Shown here piece by piece: positions 29,216 through 37,688 of a stretch of 64,000 nt of DNA. Location: the NCBI GenBank assembly GCA_017302655.1, contig JAFLDE010000003.1, forward strand, positions 1 to 64,000. The letters run 5' to 3'. Under the pieces are notes generated by a model. The model was not told the DNA's origin, made no database searches, and worked only from the letters and a program-made list of their open reading frames with translations. This DNA comes from Burkholderiales bacterium. GTDB taxonomy: Bacteria > Pseudomonadota > Gammaproteobacteria > Burkholderiales > Burkholderiaceae_C. The stretch's first letter is position 1, and the number at the start of each line of letters is the position of its first letter. Both the position numbers and the translations under genes were made by a program.

Positions 29216-29965
29216 ATGGCCAGTCGCGTCATTCGCCTCAAGGAACTCATCAAGCACACAGGCCTGTCTCGGTCTGCGATCTACGACCGGATGGACGCCA
29301 AGTCGCCGAGGCACGACCCGAGCTTTCCTCGATCGTTCTCCCTCGGCGGGGCTGCCGTCGGTTGGTATCTTGAGGAGGTCGATCGATGGCTACAGGGTTG
29401 CGCGACCCCAGGTTCGCAGCAGCCGCCCACCCGAAACGCTGCCCAGACGGCTCCAGTGCTGCCGCGCGTAACAAGATCGGCCTTGGCGTCCAGTGGCGCG
29501 TTAGCCGGCAGCCCAGACGTCCAGCCCGCTGTCACCAATTTGGCCGAAGCGCTCCTCGTGGGCGGCCAGCTCAATTCAAGGCTGATGGGCTACATGCGCA
29601 TGACGACTTGGTCGTCCGCAATGGCTGCGCTGATCGTGTCCGGCGTTGAACCACCACCGCACTGTGACGGCATTCCCGATGGCGGGACCGGTCTCGACGG
29701 CAAGCACCTGCACCCGAGTGACGGCCGACTCCACGATGCACGCAGGATCCTCAGAGCATGGAACGCAGTTGATGCAGATGAGGGCGAAGCCGCCAGGTCG
29801 TCAACTGTCACTCCAGCTGAGTTTCTTGAGTGGTGCGTCGAGGAACCCAGGACCCACGGCGACTGGCTCCGCTACCTGCTGGAGCTCGCCGGCTTCAAGG
29901 ACTCAGGCACCCCGGACTTCGCGGCGGCGCGTCTGGAAGACGCACTGAGAAAGGTCAGGTTCTGA
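29216..29965 (+). CDS. AlpA-like DNA-binding protein with a C-terminal extension
   Basis: The first 60 residues match the AlpA/excisionase winged-helix family (RVIRLKELIKHTGLSRSAIYDRM... FPRSFSLGGAAVGWYLEEVDRWL). AlpA proteins activate excision of CP4-57-like elements. Classic AlpA is about 70 residues; here 249 residues include a further 180 of no recognised family, with a helical C-terminal part (PAEFLEWCVEEP...WLRYLLELAGF). The start at ATG 29216 fits the family; an in-frame ATG at 29156 is less likely. A TGACCG-N9-CGGTCA inverted repeat (29093-29113) upstream could be an operator. Confidence 0.72.
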   Translation: MASRVIRLKELIKHTGLSRSAIYDRMDAKSPRHDPSFPRSFSLGGAAVGWYLEEVDRWLQGCATPGSQQPPTRNAAQTAPVLPRVTRSALASSGALAGSPDVQPAVTNLAEALLVGGQLNSRLMGYMRMTTWSSAMAALIVSGVEPPPHCDGIPDGGTGLDGKHLHPSDGRLHDARRILRAWNAVDADEGEAARSSTVTPAEFLEWCVEEPRTHGDWLRYLLELAGFKDSGTPDFAAARLEDALRKVRF

Positions 29966-30169
29966 AGAGGGCGTCGTTGCCTTCAAGTTTGATCGTTTCT
30001 TGGAGCGCACCAGCGACCGGCTTGCAGCGTCGCCACCAAGATCGACAGCGCGTCACAGCGAGCCACCGACTCATGCCTATCGACTGCCTCAGGCACTTCG
30101 GAGCCGACAGGCGTACGCCCAGCCGGCCACCGCGCAATCAATGCGTAGCGCAGAGGGTGACCATGCGGG

Positions 30170-31087
30170 CTACACGCCCGGAGCCAGTGGCTGAACACTG
30201 CGGCTCAGCAGCCGATTGGGGATGAGCGAGTGCTTGTCCGCCTCCTCCTGGATCAGCATTTCGATCACCGCCGTCTGTGGGACACCATACTTCCGCGCCA
30301 ACCCTTTGAGCTTGACCACGGTCCTCTCGTCAAGGACGAAGTTGCACTGTCGCTTATTGGCGTTCGTCGCTCGCCGCACCTGCTGTAGGAAGTCTCGCTT
30401 GGCCTTGATATTCAAAAGCTCAAGCTCTGCAGGATGGATCTGGAGATAGCTGAGCAGATTCAGAAGTGCGCCGTGATTTTTAGGTACGGCCAACTGACTT
30501 TGGATCAAAGGAAGGCTGGCCTTCAGCCTCTCCAAAAACCACGCCCGCCGATCCTCAGCGTCTTCACTGTCCAGCCAGGCGAGTCTTTGATCGGCCTTTA
30601 CCTGCCGAAGCCAGTCGGCCCTCAGCTGGTTGACTGCTAGACGCCTTTGGTTCAGGTCACCGGGTATGCACGAAGACCAGTAGTCCACCAGTGCAACGCT
30701 TCGGTCAGCGCCATCCAAATGAACTGGAATCCGCTCCTCCATCAGGACATAAACGATCCGTTCCGGCGGGGCGATGGCTTTGGCGGCCTGCATTGCCCTG
30801 GCGATGTATAGCTGAACCCATCCGCACTGCCGTACATCGTCAGTCAGCCAACTCAAGTCGCCATCTGGGATCCAATTGGTTTGCACTGCATACCGGATTT
30901 GAGACAGCACAAGTTGCTGTGCATTCAAATACCCCCAGCAGTGGCGATCTGGGAGTGTTGTCGAGTCCAAAAAGTCTGCAGTGGGGGACATCTGAGCCAG
31001 ATAGACCCAGACGAAGTTCTCGACACGCGTGGACCGCTCGGGGAGGCCAATCAGGCCACACATGTCGAACCCATCATTGACAGCCAT
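30170..31087 (-). CDS. Unknown protein with C-terminal ribbon-helix-helix-like domain
   Basis: A 305-residue protein I do not recognise. The first 200 residues are mixed alpha helix with many Trp and Arg. Near residues 245-290, KRQCNFVLDERTVVKLKGLARKYGVPQTAVIEMLIQEEA has the strand-helix-helix pattern of ribbon-helix-helix DNA-binding proteins. The ATG at 31087 is chosen because GGAGG lies seven bases upstream. A 143-bp array of 11-bp units lies about 65 bases before its start, which suggests the protein binds the array as an autoregulator or partition-like factor; that is inference. Confidence 0.6.
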   Translation of the reverse strand: MAVNDGFDMCGLIGLPERSTRVENFVWVYLAQMSPTADFLDSTTLPDRHCWGYLNAQQLVLSQIRYAVQTNWIPDGDLSWLTDDVRQCGWVQLYIARAMQAAKAIAPPERIVYVLMEERIPVHLDGADRSVALVDYWSSCIPGDLNQRRLAVNQLRADWLRQVKADQRLAWLDSEDAEDRRAWFLERLKASLPLIQSQLAVPKNHGALLNLLSYLQIHPAELELLNIKAKRDFLQQVRRATNANKRQCNFVLDERTVVKLKGLARKYGVPQTAVIEMLIQEEADKHSLIPNRLLSRSVQPLAPGV

Positions 31088-31152
31088 AGACAAGCCTCCA
31101 GCAGGTAGAAGTCGTAGCAGTTCAGTCGGGAGCGTCGCCTCTGCTCGTCTGG

Positions 31153-31295
31153 CTTCTAGAAGTCATCAAGATGCCATCCAGATGCCTTCTAGATGTACTC
31201 AAGCCTTCTTCATGAAGTTTTCAAGACGCATTCAAGCCCTTCTCATGAGGCTTGCAAGACGCTTTATAGCCTTCTTCCAGAAGCAATGTTGATGC
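31153..31295. repeat. Array of thirteen 11-bp tandem palindromic units
   Basis: Thirteen consecutive 11-base units run without interruption, for example CTTCTAGAAGT, CATCAAGATGC, CATCCAGATGC, CTTCTAGATGT, CTTCATGAAGT and CTTCCAGAAGC. The G at unit position 7 is present in all thirteen, T at position 3 in twelve and C at position 4 in eleven. The consensus CTTCNAGAAGC is itself palindromic. The 11-base period is not a multiple of three, so this is not a protein repeat; it places each site on the same face of the helix. It lies upstream of the minus-strand RHH-like gene. Confidence 0.85.
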
Positions 31296-31404
31296 TTCGC
31301 CGATTGTGCAGCACTACTGATCTTCAGCATGCACGCCCAGTCGTTGCGATCATACGGCGCGCCCGCCCGTCGAGTCGACGATGCCGGATCTTCGAATGGT
31401 GATG

Positions 31405-31461
31405 TGACGCATGCGTCATCCCCGTGAGCTGGCAGCTAGGCTGCGTTCGCGCTACGCAGCC
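31405..31461. repeat. Perfect palindrome and stem-loop in the putative island control region
   Basis: TGACGCATGCGTCA (31405-31418) is a perfect 14-bp palindrome. Twenty bases on, GGCTGCGT / ACGCAGCC (31439-31461) forms an 8-bp stem with a 7-base loop. Both lie in the gene-free stretch between the 11-bp array and the HUH-like gene. Confidence 0.6.
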
Positions 31462-31907
31462 TTGCACCCGAAGGAAAAAACTGTGCAGTGAGCTAATGGA
31501 GTGGCGGCACCCGTTCGCCCATCCCACCAGACACGCGCACGAGCAGACAACCTGCCTACGCTGGGCGTTTTGGGCCAGCACTGAACCGTGTGCTCGGCCA
31601 TCAGTGGTGGGGTCCCCAGAAGACAGTAAATGGTGACCTCGCATGATCCTGCGTTCGGGCGGGAAACATGCGCCAGTCTTCCTTATGCCTAAATTTCCAG
31701 AGTAGATTTTTGGCATATCTTGTTGAGTTCACAGACAGCCAATTCAATTAACCCAGTCAAATCGCCAAATCCCCTTTGCAACCAGTACTCGGTATTGGTA
31801 GTATTTAATTAATACAATATCTCATTGACTGAGCCAACCAAATAACAAATAGACGATCGCATTGAAACGAGCAAATCGAAATCAAAACCCGCCGCACGGG
31901 GAATCAA
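31462..31907. other. Gene-free stretch with an AT-rich segment, possible origin region
   Basis: I see no convincing gene between 31462 and 31907. From about 31680 the DNA becomes clearly more AT-rich than anything around it and contains GTATT-TAATT-AATAC (near 31800-31815). With the array, palindrome and stem-loop to the left and the HUH-like gene to the right, the layout resembles a replication or transfer origin. Function is inferred from position only. Confidence 0.35.
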
Positions 31908-32570
31908 ATGAAACTCAGTAGCCAAACAACAAGCAGGAACCATCACCTGCATTCAAGTCCGCTATTCAATGGGCTACCGATCATGATCGAGTACCTGCCC
32001 ATGATCACGGAGATGCTGGAATCTCTCTACGACGTCACCAGCTGCGCAGTGACTCAGTACTCCAGAGTCTTCGCATTCCGTGTCGACCTCCGACTCCCTA
32101 CATGGATTGACGCCGAGGCCGATGGCTTTACCAACATCACGATTTCGAAGTTCTTTGAGTCACTGAAGGCAAAGATCCGGCACAACCGTGCACGCGCCTC
32201 AGAGATGGCTGCCTATGCACACGACACGAAGGTGAGGTACTTCTGGGCGAGAGAGGTTGGGGACTGGGGAAGAGTCCACTACCACTGCACGATCCTGCTG
32301 AACGCCAACGCCTACAACTGGCTTGGCAACTTCCGGTCTGCGGGGGAGAACATGGCAACCAGGGTCTTCGCAGCATGGGCAAGCGCACTGGGCGTGCCAG
32401 TCGACCAGGCCAAGGAGTTGGTGCACTTTCCGGAGAACCCGGCGTTCCTGCTTCGTCGCGAGGACCCAGGTTCAATAGCAGAGTTCTTTCACCGCGCCAG
32501 CTACATGTGCAAAGCCGCCACGAAGCACAGCGGCTACGGCCACCATGGCTACAGCTCCAGTCGCGGATAA
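31908..32570 (+). CDS. YagK/YfjJ-type (inovirus Gp2-like) HUH-motif protein
   Basis: A 220-residue protein with His124-Tyr-His126 in GRVHYHCTILLN, the HUH metal-binding motif, and Tyr199 in ASYMCKAATK followed by Lys202, the expected nucleophile motif of a single-tyrosine Rep endonuclease. The layout matches the YagK/YfjJ C-terminal domain family of cryptic prophages CP4-6 and CP4-57 and Gp2-like proteins of filamentous phages, which are thought to start rolling-circle replication. It ends in SSSRG, like its relatives. The AT-rich gene-free region lies directly upstream. Confidence 0.72.
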   Translation: MKLSSQTTSRNHHLHSSPLFNGLPIMIEYLPMITEMLESLYDVTSCAVTQYSRVFAFRVDLRLPTWIDAEADGFTNITISKFFESLKAKIRHNRARASEMAAYAHDTKVRYFWAREVGDWGRVHYHCTILLNANAYNWLGNFRSAGENMATRVFAAWASALGVPVDQAKELVHFPENPAFLLRREDPGSIAEFFHRASYMCKAATKHSGYGHHGYSSSRG

Positions 32571-32629
32571 CGCGACGACGATCAGCACACTGCAAACGAA
32601 CGCAGAGAGCTCCTAGATCCCCCAACCGC

Positions 32630-33478
32630 CTACTGCGCGCCGTCTTCCTTGTCAGAGCTCACAGGCAGGATCATTCGACCAGTGATCTTTGATAGTGAAC
32701 CGAGGGGCTGGTAGCCGTGGACGTGGCGCAAGTGCCTGGCGAACTTCTTGGAACCGACGGACGCGTTGCAGTCGGGGCATTTGTAGACGTCTGAGGCGTC
32801 CCGCCCGGAATTGCCACCCTGCAGAGCCTTGGCCGGCACAGGAACCACGTGCGAATGAATCAAGGTCTTTGTCAGACTTGTCCCTCGCTCCGCCGAGACC
32901 TCAGAGACGAACACCATCCCGTCCCAGACGTACCAGCAGTTGGCCACCGTGTCGTAGTCCAAGATTGACACCTCATACCTGCCAGTGCCTGCTTTGCGGA
33001 CTCGCACGATCTCGGCCATGACGATCTCATGCGCTCTGAAGTACGCGCTGAACTCATGCCCTGCGTGACGACCACTGAGCCTAAAGACGTCCCCTGCTCT
33101 GCCCGGTTGCTCTATCGTGGTGGCGGTGACGGACTCCCACCTGCGCAGCTGCCAAGAAGGCCCTGCAGCGTTGGCAGCGGCTGAGCGCTCCCCGGAAGTA
33201 CACGGGTGTTTCGGCCAAGGCGGACCTAAGCTGTCAAAGAACACACGACCGCCGTACGGCGACTCGTAGTAGTAAACCGAGGCATTGCAAACAGGACACC
33301 GCGAGTTCGGAACAGTGAAGCCGCCGGCCAACAAAGAGCTGGTGCCGCGCTGCTGCCCGAGCTTTCTGGGCCTTGGCTCACGCCGGAAAAGCCAATCCGA
33401 TTCGGTGTTGCTGTGGCCATACCAAACACCGCCCCAGCCACACGGGCAACCAGGCGGATGGTTGTGAGCGTTGCACAT
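32630..33478 (-). CDS. Zinc-binding protein of unknown function at the end of the defence operon
   Basis: A 282-residue protein of unknown role. It starts with a Cys/His cluster (MCNAHNHPPGCPCGWGG), has a zinc ribbon (CPVCNASVYYYES ... KHPC) at about residues 61-92, and ends with a C2H2-like finger (YKCPDCNASVGSKKFARHLRHVH). It starts 22 bases after the restriction subunit stop on the same strand, so it is probably the last gene of that operon. Proteins with this N-terminus are seen beside restriction systems, from memory; I cannot assign a role. Confidence 0.6.
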   Translation of the reverse strand: MCNAHNHPPGCPCGWGGVWYGHSNTESDWLFRREPRPRKLGQQRGTSSLLAGGFTVPNSRCPVCNASVYYYESPYGGRVFFDSLGPPWPKHPCTSGERSAAANAAGPSWQLRRWESVTATTIEQPGRAGDVFRLSGRHAGHEFSAYFRAHEIVMAEIVRVRKAGTGRYEVSILDYDTVANCWYVWDGMVFVSEVSAERGTSLTKTLIHSHVVPVPAKALQGGNSGRDASDVYKCPDCNASVGSKKFARHLRHVHGYQPLGSLSKITGRMILPVSSDKEDGAQ

Positions 33479-33500
33479 GGACGGTCGCTGAGGCAGACCC

Positions 33501-36500
33501 TCAGGTCACTGCCTGAGCCCGATCCACCAAACCAGCCACATCCTTGAGCTTCTCGTAGATCACCGGAGCGTCTTCAGTCGACAGGGCTTCGAAGTGCGCC
33601 TTGCCGCACTCGATCTTGGCGACTTCCTCAGGCCGAAGTGCCAAGCCGAACAGATTGCTCTTCGTCTCCACCACGAAGTACAGCCTGTCCCCAGTCGGTG
33701 TGCTCACCAACACCGCCCAGTCCGGGTTGTAGGTCCCGAGCGGCGTCGGCACCTTGAACCATCCCGGGAGCTTGGCGTAGACCTTGATGGCGTCGTTCTT
33801 CTCCAGCTGGTCCGCGAAATCGCGCTCCACCTCGGAGTCGTAGATCACGTGCTGATAGACCGACCGCTCGGTGTTCAGGAGCATGTTCTTCAGGTAGCCG
33901 GTCAGCTCCTCCCGCTCGAACAGCTCCTGCGCATAGAACTCGTCATTGCCCAGCCGCTGGTAGCGGATCCCCTCGACCAGGACCGTTCGCTTGCATCGGT
34001 TGATCGCTTCGGCCGCCGTCTGGATGAACTGCTGCGGATTGCGCTTGAAGTCGTTCAACCGTGAGCCGCTGTCCACCAGTATCTTGGCGATGCTGCGCCG
34101 CGTCAGCTGGGTGCGGTTCTGCAGCTCGGTCAGCACATCAGGCAGCTCAATGTCGTCCTCGCTCAGCGTGACCTGATCCGACCCGCGCTTCTCGTGGGCC
34201 AGCACCCCTGCCTGGCCAATTTCCATATCCGCCTTGCGCCACTGCAGCCGGGTCCGACTCACAGGCGGCATCTCCTGCAGCGCCTTGGTGCAATCGGCAA
34301 TCAGCTTGTCGTTGTCGAAGTTGACACGGTAGGTCGTCTTGAACTTGATGCGATCCCAAAGCGCTTTGAACTCCTCGCTGTCCAACACGGCGCGTCGCAC
34401 CGGCACGGCTTTGCGCTCGTCAGCGTTCTTGATCTCCAAGCGCCCCGCCACCTTCTTGAGCAGCGTCAGCACCTGAGCACGGTGCGGCTCCAAAGCGGGC
34501 GGCAAGGGCAGCGATCCGTCCTTGATGAGCGGCTTAAGCGCATCTTGCACACGGCCCTTGGCATCGATCAGCTTGGCCGCCCTCAAGTGCTCTGCAAGCG
34601 CTTTGGAAGCCTCAAAACCCAAAGGCTGTTGGCTGCCATCTGCCTGCGCTACGGCAATGCCTGCAAACAGATGGTCCGGCACCACGCCGAACTGGTAGCC
34701 GTCGGCCTCGATCTCCTTCTGCAGGCTGTCGGCGAACTGCTCGTAGCTCTCGTTGGCGATCACCGTCAGCGTGTTCACCTCGAAGCCGCGCACGCGCTCA
34801 CCGTTCTGGTTCACACAAAGGCGCAGGCCACGGCCGATGGTTTGACGGCGCCAGCGCTCCGTCTCCCGCGTGCTGAAGTTGCAGATCTGGAAGACGTTGG
34901 GGTTGTCCCAGCCTTCCTTCAGCGCCGAGTGGCTGAAGATGAATTTCAAGGGCGACGCAAAGCTGAGCAGCGTCTCCTTGTCGCGCATGATCAAGTTGTA
35001 GGTGTCGTCGTCAGCGGCCGTGCTGCCACTGGTGTCTTTGAGCACCTCGACCACCTTGCCAGCCACCTTCTTCTTGTCGATCGAAAAGTAGCCGTTGTGC
35101 ACCTCGTGCACTGCTGCACTCAGGTCCACCTCGCCGAACAAGCTCTGGTAGTCCGGGTGACGCGCCCAGCGCTGGTACTCCTCTTCGAAGATTTGCGCGT
35201 ACACGCCCTTTTGAGCGTTGCCTTGCTCGTCGTAGATGCGGTACTTGCTGACCTCGTCGATGAAAAAAAGACTGAGCACCTTGATCTTCATGGGACGAAG
35301 GCGCTTCTCCTTGTCCAGGTGTTCCTTGATGGTGCGGCGAATCATTTCCCGCTGCACAGCCAAAGGCTCCACACCGCCCCAAACATCGCCTACCTGCAGG
35401 AACTCCTGACCTCCCGGCACGTGCAGCTCCATCAGCGCTTCGGCTTTGGGGCTCTTGGTGGCCACACGCAGCGCGCCAATGCGCAGGTTCCCGTAGATGT
35501 CGCGGCCAGTCTCCTGCTCAAGGTCAAAGCCGTCCTGTACCTGGCGCTCCTCGCGCTTGATTGCACCGGTGCGCGTCATCACGTCCAACTCAACCGTGGC
35601 CGTGATCGTGCCCCGGGTGCTCTTCACGGCCAACAGCTTCACGTAGGGCTTGTTAAAGCCTTGCTCTACTGTGGCAGCCGCTACCTCGATCTGCTTGACC
35701 AACTTCTGCTCGTAGGCATCCACCGCGTCCAGGCGATAGACCATGTTGTGCTTGTCGACGTGGGTGGCCGAGTAGCGCAAGGTGCACAGCGGATTCATCA
35801 ACGCCAAGGCCTTCTTGCCCTGACCGTCCTTGCCACCATCAACGCTCTGCGGTTCGTCAACGATCAGGATCGGTCGGGTTGCCCGCACCAGGTCGATCGG
35901 CTTCTCTCCGCCCGTTTTCTCGCTCGGGCGGTACATCACGTTCTTGCTCTTCTCTCGGCGCCGCAATTCGTCTGCCTCTTCCGCCGCAGCCTCCTGCTCA
36001 TCGCCAAACTTCACGATCGCGCCCACCGTGATAACCATGATCTGCACGTTCGGACTGGTCGCGAAGTTGCGCACCTGCCCCAGCTTGCCGGAGTCGTACT
36101 GGAAGAACTCGTAGCCCTTGGCGCCGGGGTACAGCGTCTCGAAGTGCTCGCGCGTGATCTGCAGCGTCTTGTTCACGCCTTCCTTGATGGCCACCGAGGG
36201 CACCACGATGACGAACTTCGTAAATCCGTAGCTTCGGTTCAGCTCAAAGATGGTCTTCAGGTAAACGTAGGTCTTCCCCGTGCCCGTCTCCATCTCCACG
36301 GTGAAGTCGGGAGACAGCTGCGCCGTGGGCGGCAGGCCATTGCGCAACTGAACCGCTCGCAGATTGGTCTCGATCTCCTCGTCCAGCAGCGTGAGCCGGT
36401 TGCCAATGCCACCTTGGTCGGTCGCCTGCATGCCCTCCAGCATCCCTTGCAGGGGCGTCGTGGCGTCGCTTGCGGCGCGCATGGTCACCGTGAACTCGGT

Positions 36501-36590
36501 GCGGCAAACCTCTTGACCATTGAAAAGGTCCAAGACCGCTTTGACGGCCTCGGACTGGTAGGTCAGGTCGGATTCGAAGTGCAGCTTCAA
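33501..36590 (-). CDS. res: Type III restriction endonuclease subunit Res
   Basis: A 1029-residue SF2 helicase-nuclease. Walker A is at 103-107 (METGTGKTYVYL), DEP box in RPILIVDEPQ, the later helicase motif in QTIGRGLRLCVNQ, and a C-terminal PD-(D/E)xK nuclease with Asp957 (NPDWAVLV), Glu975 and Lys977 (VVETKSN). This is the complete Res architecture; it cuts DNA after translocation between unmethylated sites in head-to-head orientation, in complex with Mod. Its ATG overlaps the darG stop by four bases, so it is translated with the toxin-antitoxin genes that split it from mod. Confidence 0.94.
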   Translation of the reverse strand: MKLHFESDLTYQSEAVKAVLDLFNGQEVCRTEFTVTMRAASDATTPLQGMLEGMQATDQGGIGNRLTLLDEEIETNLRAVQLRNGLPPTAQLSPDFTVEMETGTGKTYVYLKTIFELNRSYGFTKFVIVVPSVAIKEGVNKTLQITREHFETLYPGAKGYEFFQYDSGKLGQVRNFATSPNVQIMVITVGAIVKFGDEQEAAAEEADELRRREKSKNVMYRPSEKTGGEKPIDLVRATRPILIVDEPQSVDGGKDGQGKKALALMNPLCTLRYSATHVDKHNMVYRLDAVDAYEQKLVKQIEVAAATVEQGFNKPYVKLLAVKSTRGTITATVELDVMTRTGAIKREERQVQDGFDLEQETGRDIYGNLRIGALRVATKSPKAEALMELHVPGGQEFLQVGDVWGGVEPLAVQREMIRRTIKEHLDKEKRLRPMKIKVLSLFFIDEVSKYRIYDEQGNAQKGVYAQIFEEEYQRWARHPDYQSLFGEVDLSAAVHEVHNGYFSIDKKKVAGKVVEVLKDTSGSTAADDDTYNLIMRDKETLLSFASPLKFIFSHSALKEGWDNPNVFQICNFSTRETERWRRQTIGRGLRLCVNQNGERVRGFEVNTLTVIANESYEQFADSLQKEIEADGYQFGVVPDHLFAGIAVAQADGSQQPLGFEASKALAEHLRAAKLIDAKGRVQDALKPLIKDGSLPLPPALEPHRAQVLTLLKKVAGRLEIKNADERKAVPVRRAVLDSEEFKALWDRIKFKTTYRVNFDNDKLIADCTKALQEMPPVSRTRLQWRKADMEIGQAGVLAHEKRGSDQVTLSEDDIELPDVLTELQNRTQLTRRSIAKILVDSGSRLNDFKRNPQQFIQTAAEAINRCKRTVLVEGIRYQRLGNDEFYAQELFEREELTGYLKNMLLNTERSVYQHVIYDSEVERDFADQLEKNDAIKVYAKLPGWFKVPTPLGTYNPDWAVLVSTPTGDRLYFVVETKSNLFGLALRPEEVAKIECGKAHFEALSTEDAPVIYEKLKDVAGLVDRAQAVT

Positions 36591-37651
36591 GCGCTCGCTC
36601 CTGCGGGAATCGGGGCAATCCAGCCTTTGTTGGCCAGAACATCCAAGGCGATCCGAACCTGTCGCGGCGTGAACTGCTTCTTCCGGTCACTCCAGGCATA
36701 GATGCGGGACGTCACCACCTCGGCATTCGCCGGCGGATCCCCTTGGGTCGCCGTCCAGTGCACGGTGGACAGCAACTCCAGCCCAAACGGGGTCTCAAAG
36801 CCCTCCACGAGCTCGCCCACGCGGTCGAAGCGCGCTCGGGTGTCGTCATGCGCCGCCAGGAACGCACTGGCCTCTTCCACCGCGCCGGGCACCAGGCTCA
36901 AAGGCTTGTCGGGCGCGTCACCGCCATCGGCATAGCCAGCCACCATGTGGCCTTCGATGGTGCGCAGCACATGCCGTAGGTTCTCGGCATAGGGGCCGTA
37001 AGGCGCCTTGACGTAGTTCAGCTTCAGCGGCTCGCCAGCGGCTTGCATGAAGTACATCAGCTTGTGCACCTCCAGCAGGCTGATCGTCGGGTCCAGCAGC
37101 CCCCGCGCGTACCGATTCATCAGCTCCACCAAGGCGGCCCGGCCGGCCGTCATCGGCGGCACGTTCCGGCTGTGCTGCATCTTGTCCGACTCCGGCGCCC
37201 CCTTGGGCTCGTAGATGCGAACTCGCACGTCTGCCAGGTCAGCAAGAGCCGCTTCGATGACCGGCCGCACGTCAGTCCATTCCAGCCCCCCCAAGCCGCT
37301 GCCCAAGGGCGGGATCGCGATGGAGCGAATGCCCCGCGCCTGAATCTGCTTCACCAGGTCCTGCAGGCCGGACTCGATGTCTTCCATGCGACTCTTGCCC
37401 TTCCAGTGGCGCTTGGTCGGGAAGTTAATGATGAAACGTGGGGAGGTCAGCTGCCCCACTTCGTAGATGAACATTCGGCCCGGCTGCACCTCATCGCGCT
37501 TGCAAGCGGCCGCATAGGCATCGAAGTTCTTCGGCCAGGCGTTCTTGAATTGCAAGGCAATGCCTCGGCCCATCACGCCCACGCAGTTAACGGTGTTGAC
37601 GATCGCGTCCGAGTCGTCTTTGAGGATGTCGCCGCTGGTCAGCTCAATCAT
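36587..37651 (-). CDS. darG: DarG-type macrodomain antitoxin
   Basis: A 354-residue protein. Residues 1-150 are a macrodomain (SGDILKDDSDAIVNTVNCVGVMGRGIALQFK; NFPTKRHWKGKSR; PPLGSGLGGLEW) that in DarG removes ADP-ribose from thymidine in DNA. The C-terminal 180 residues (LLEVHKLMYFMQAAGEPL... APYGPYAENL) match the DarG domain that binds and blocks DarT. The gene follows darT by 37 bases and overlaps res by four. Full length, no visible defect. Confidence 0.92.
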   Translation of the reverse strand: MIELTSGDILKDDSDAIVNTVNCVGVMGRGIALQFKNAWPKNFDAYAAACKRDEVQPGRMFIYEVGQLTSPRFIINFPTKRHWKGKSRMEDIESGLQDLVKQIQARGIRSIAIPPLGSGLGGLEWTDVRPVIEAALADLADVRVRIYEPKGAPESDKMQHSRNVPPMTAGRAALVELMNRYARGLLDPTISLLEVHKLMYFMQAAGEPLKLNYVKAPYGPYAENLRHVLRTIEGHMVAGYADGGDAPDKPLSLVPGAVEEASAFLAAHDDTRARFDRVGELVEGFETPFGLELLSTVHWTATQGDPPANAEVVTSRIYAWSDRKKQFTPRQVRIALDVLANKGWIAPIPAGASA

Positions 37652-37688
37652 GGTGAGCTCCTTGTTCGGTTCTCGTGTTCGTCGTCAT

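Noticed and set aside
31153..31295. CRISPR array
   Set aside because: Units of 11 bp with no spacers do not fit a CRISPR repeat-spacer layout, and there are no cas genes in the window.
31029..31402. Short open frames with an apparent 11-residue protein repeat
   Set aside because: The 11-residue repeat follows from three 11-bp DNA units per 33 bases. The conserved bases are palindromic and not codon-phased, so a DNA-level function explains it better.
34194..36701. 835-codon plus-strand open frame antisense to res
   Set aside because: Composition is Leu/Val/His/Gln-rich shadow of GC-rich codons; the res frame on the other strand has all helicase and nuclease motifs.
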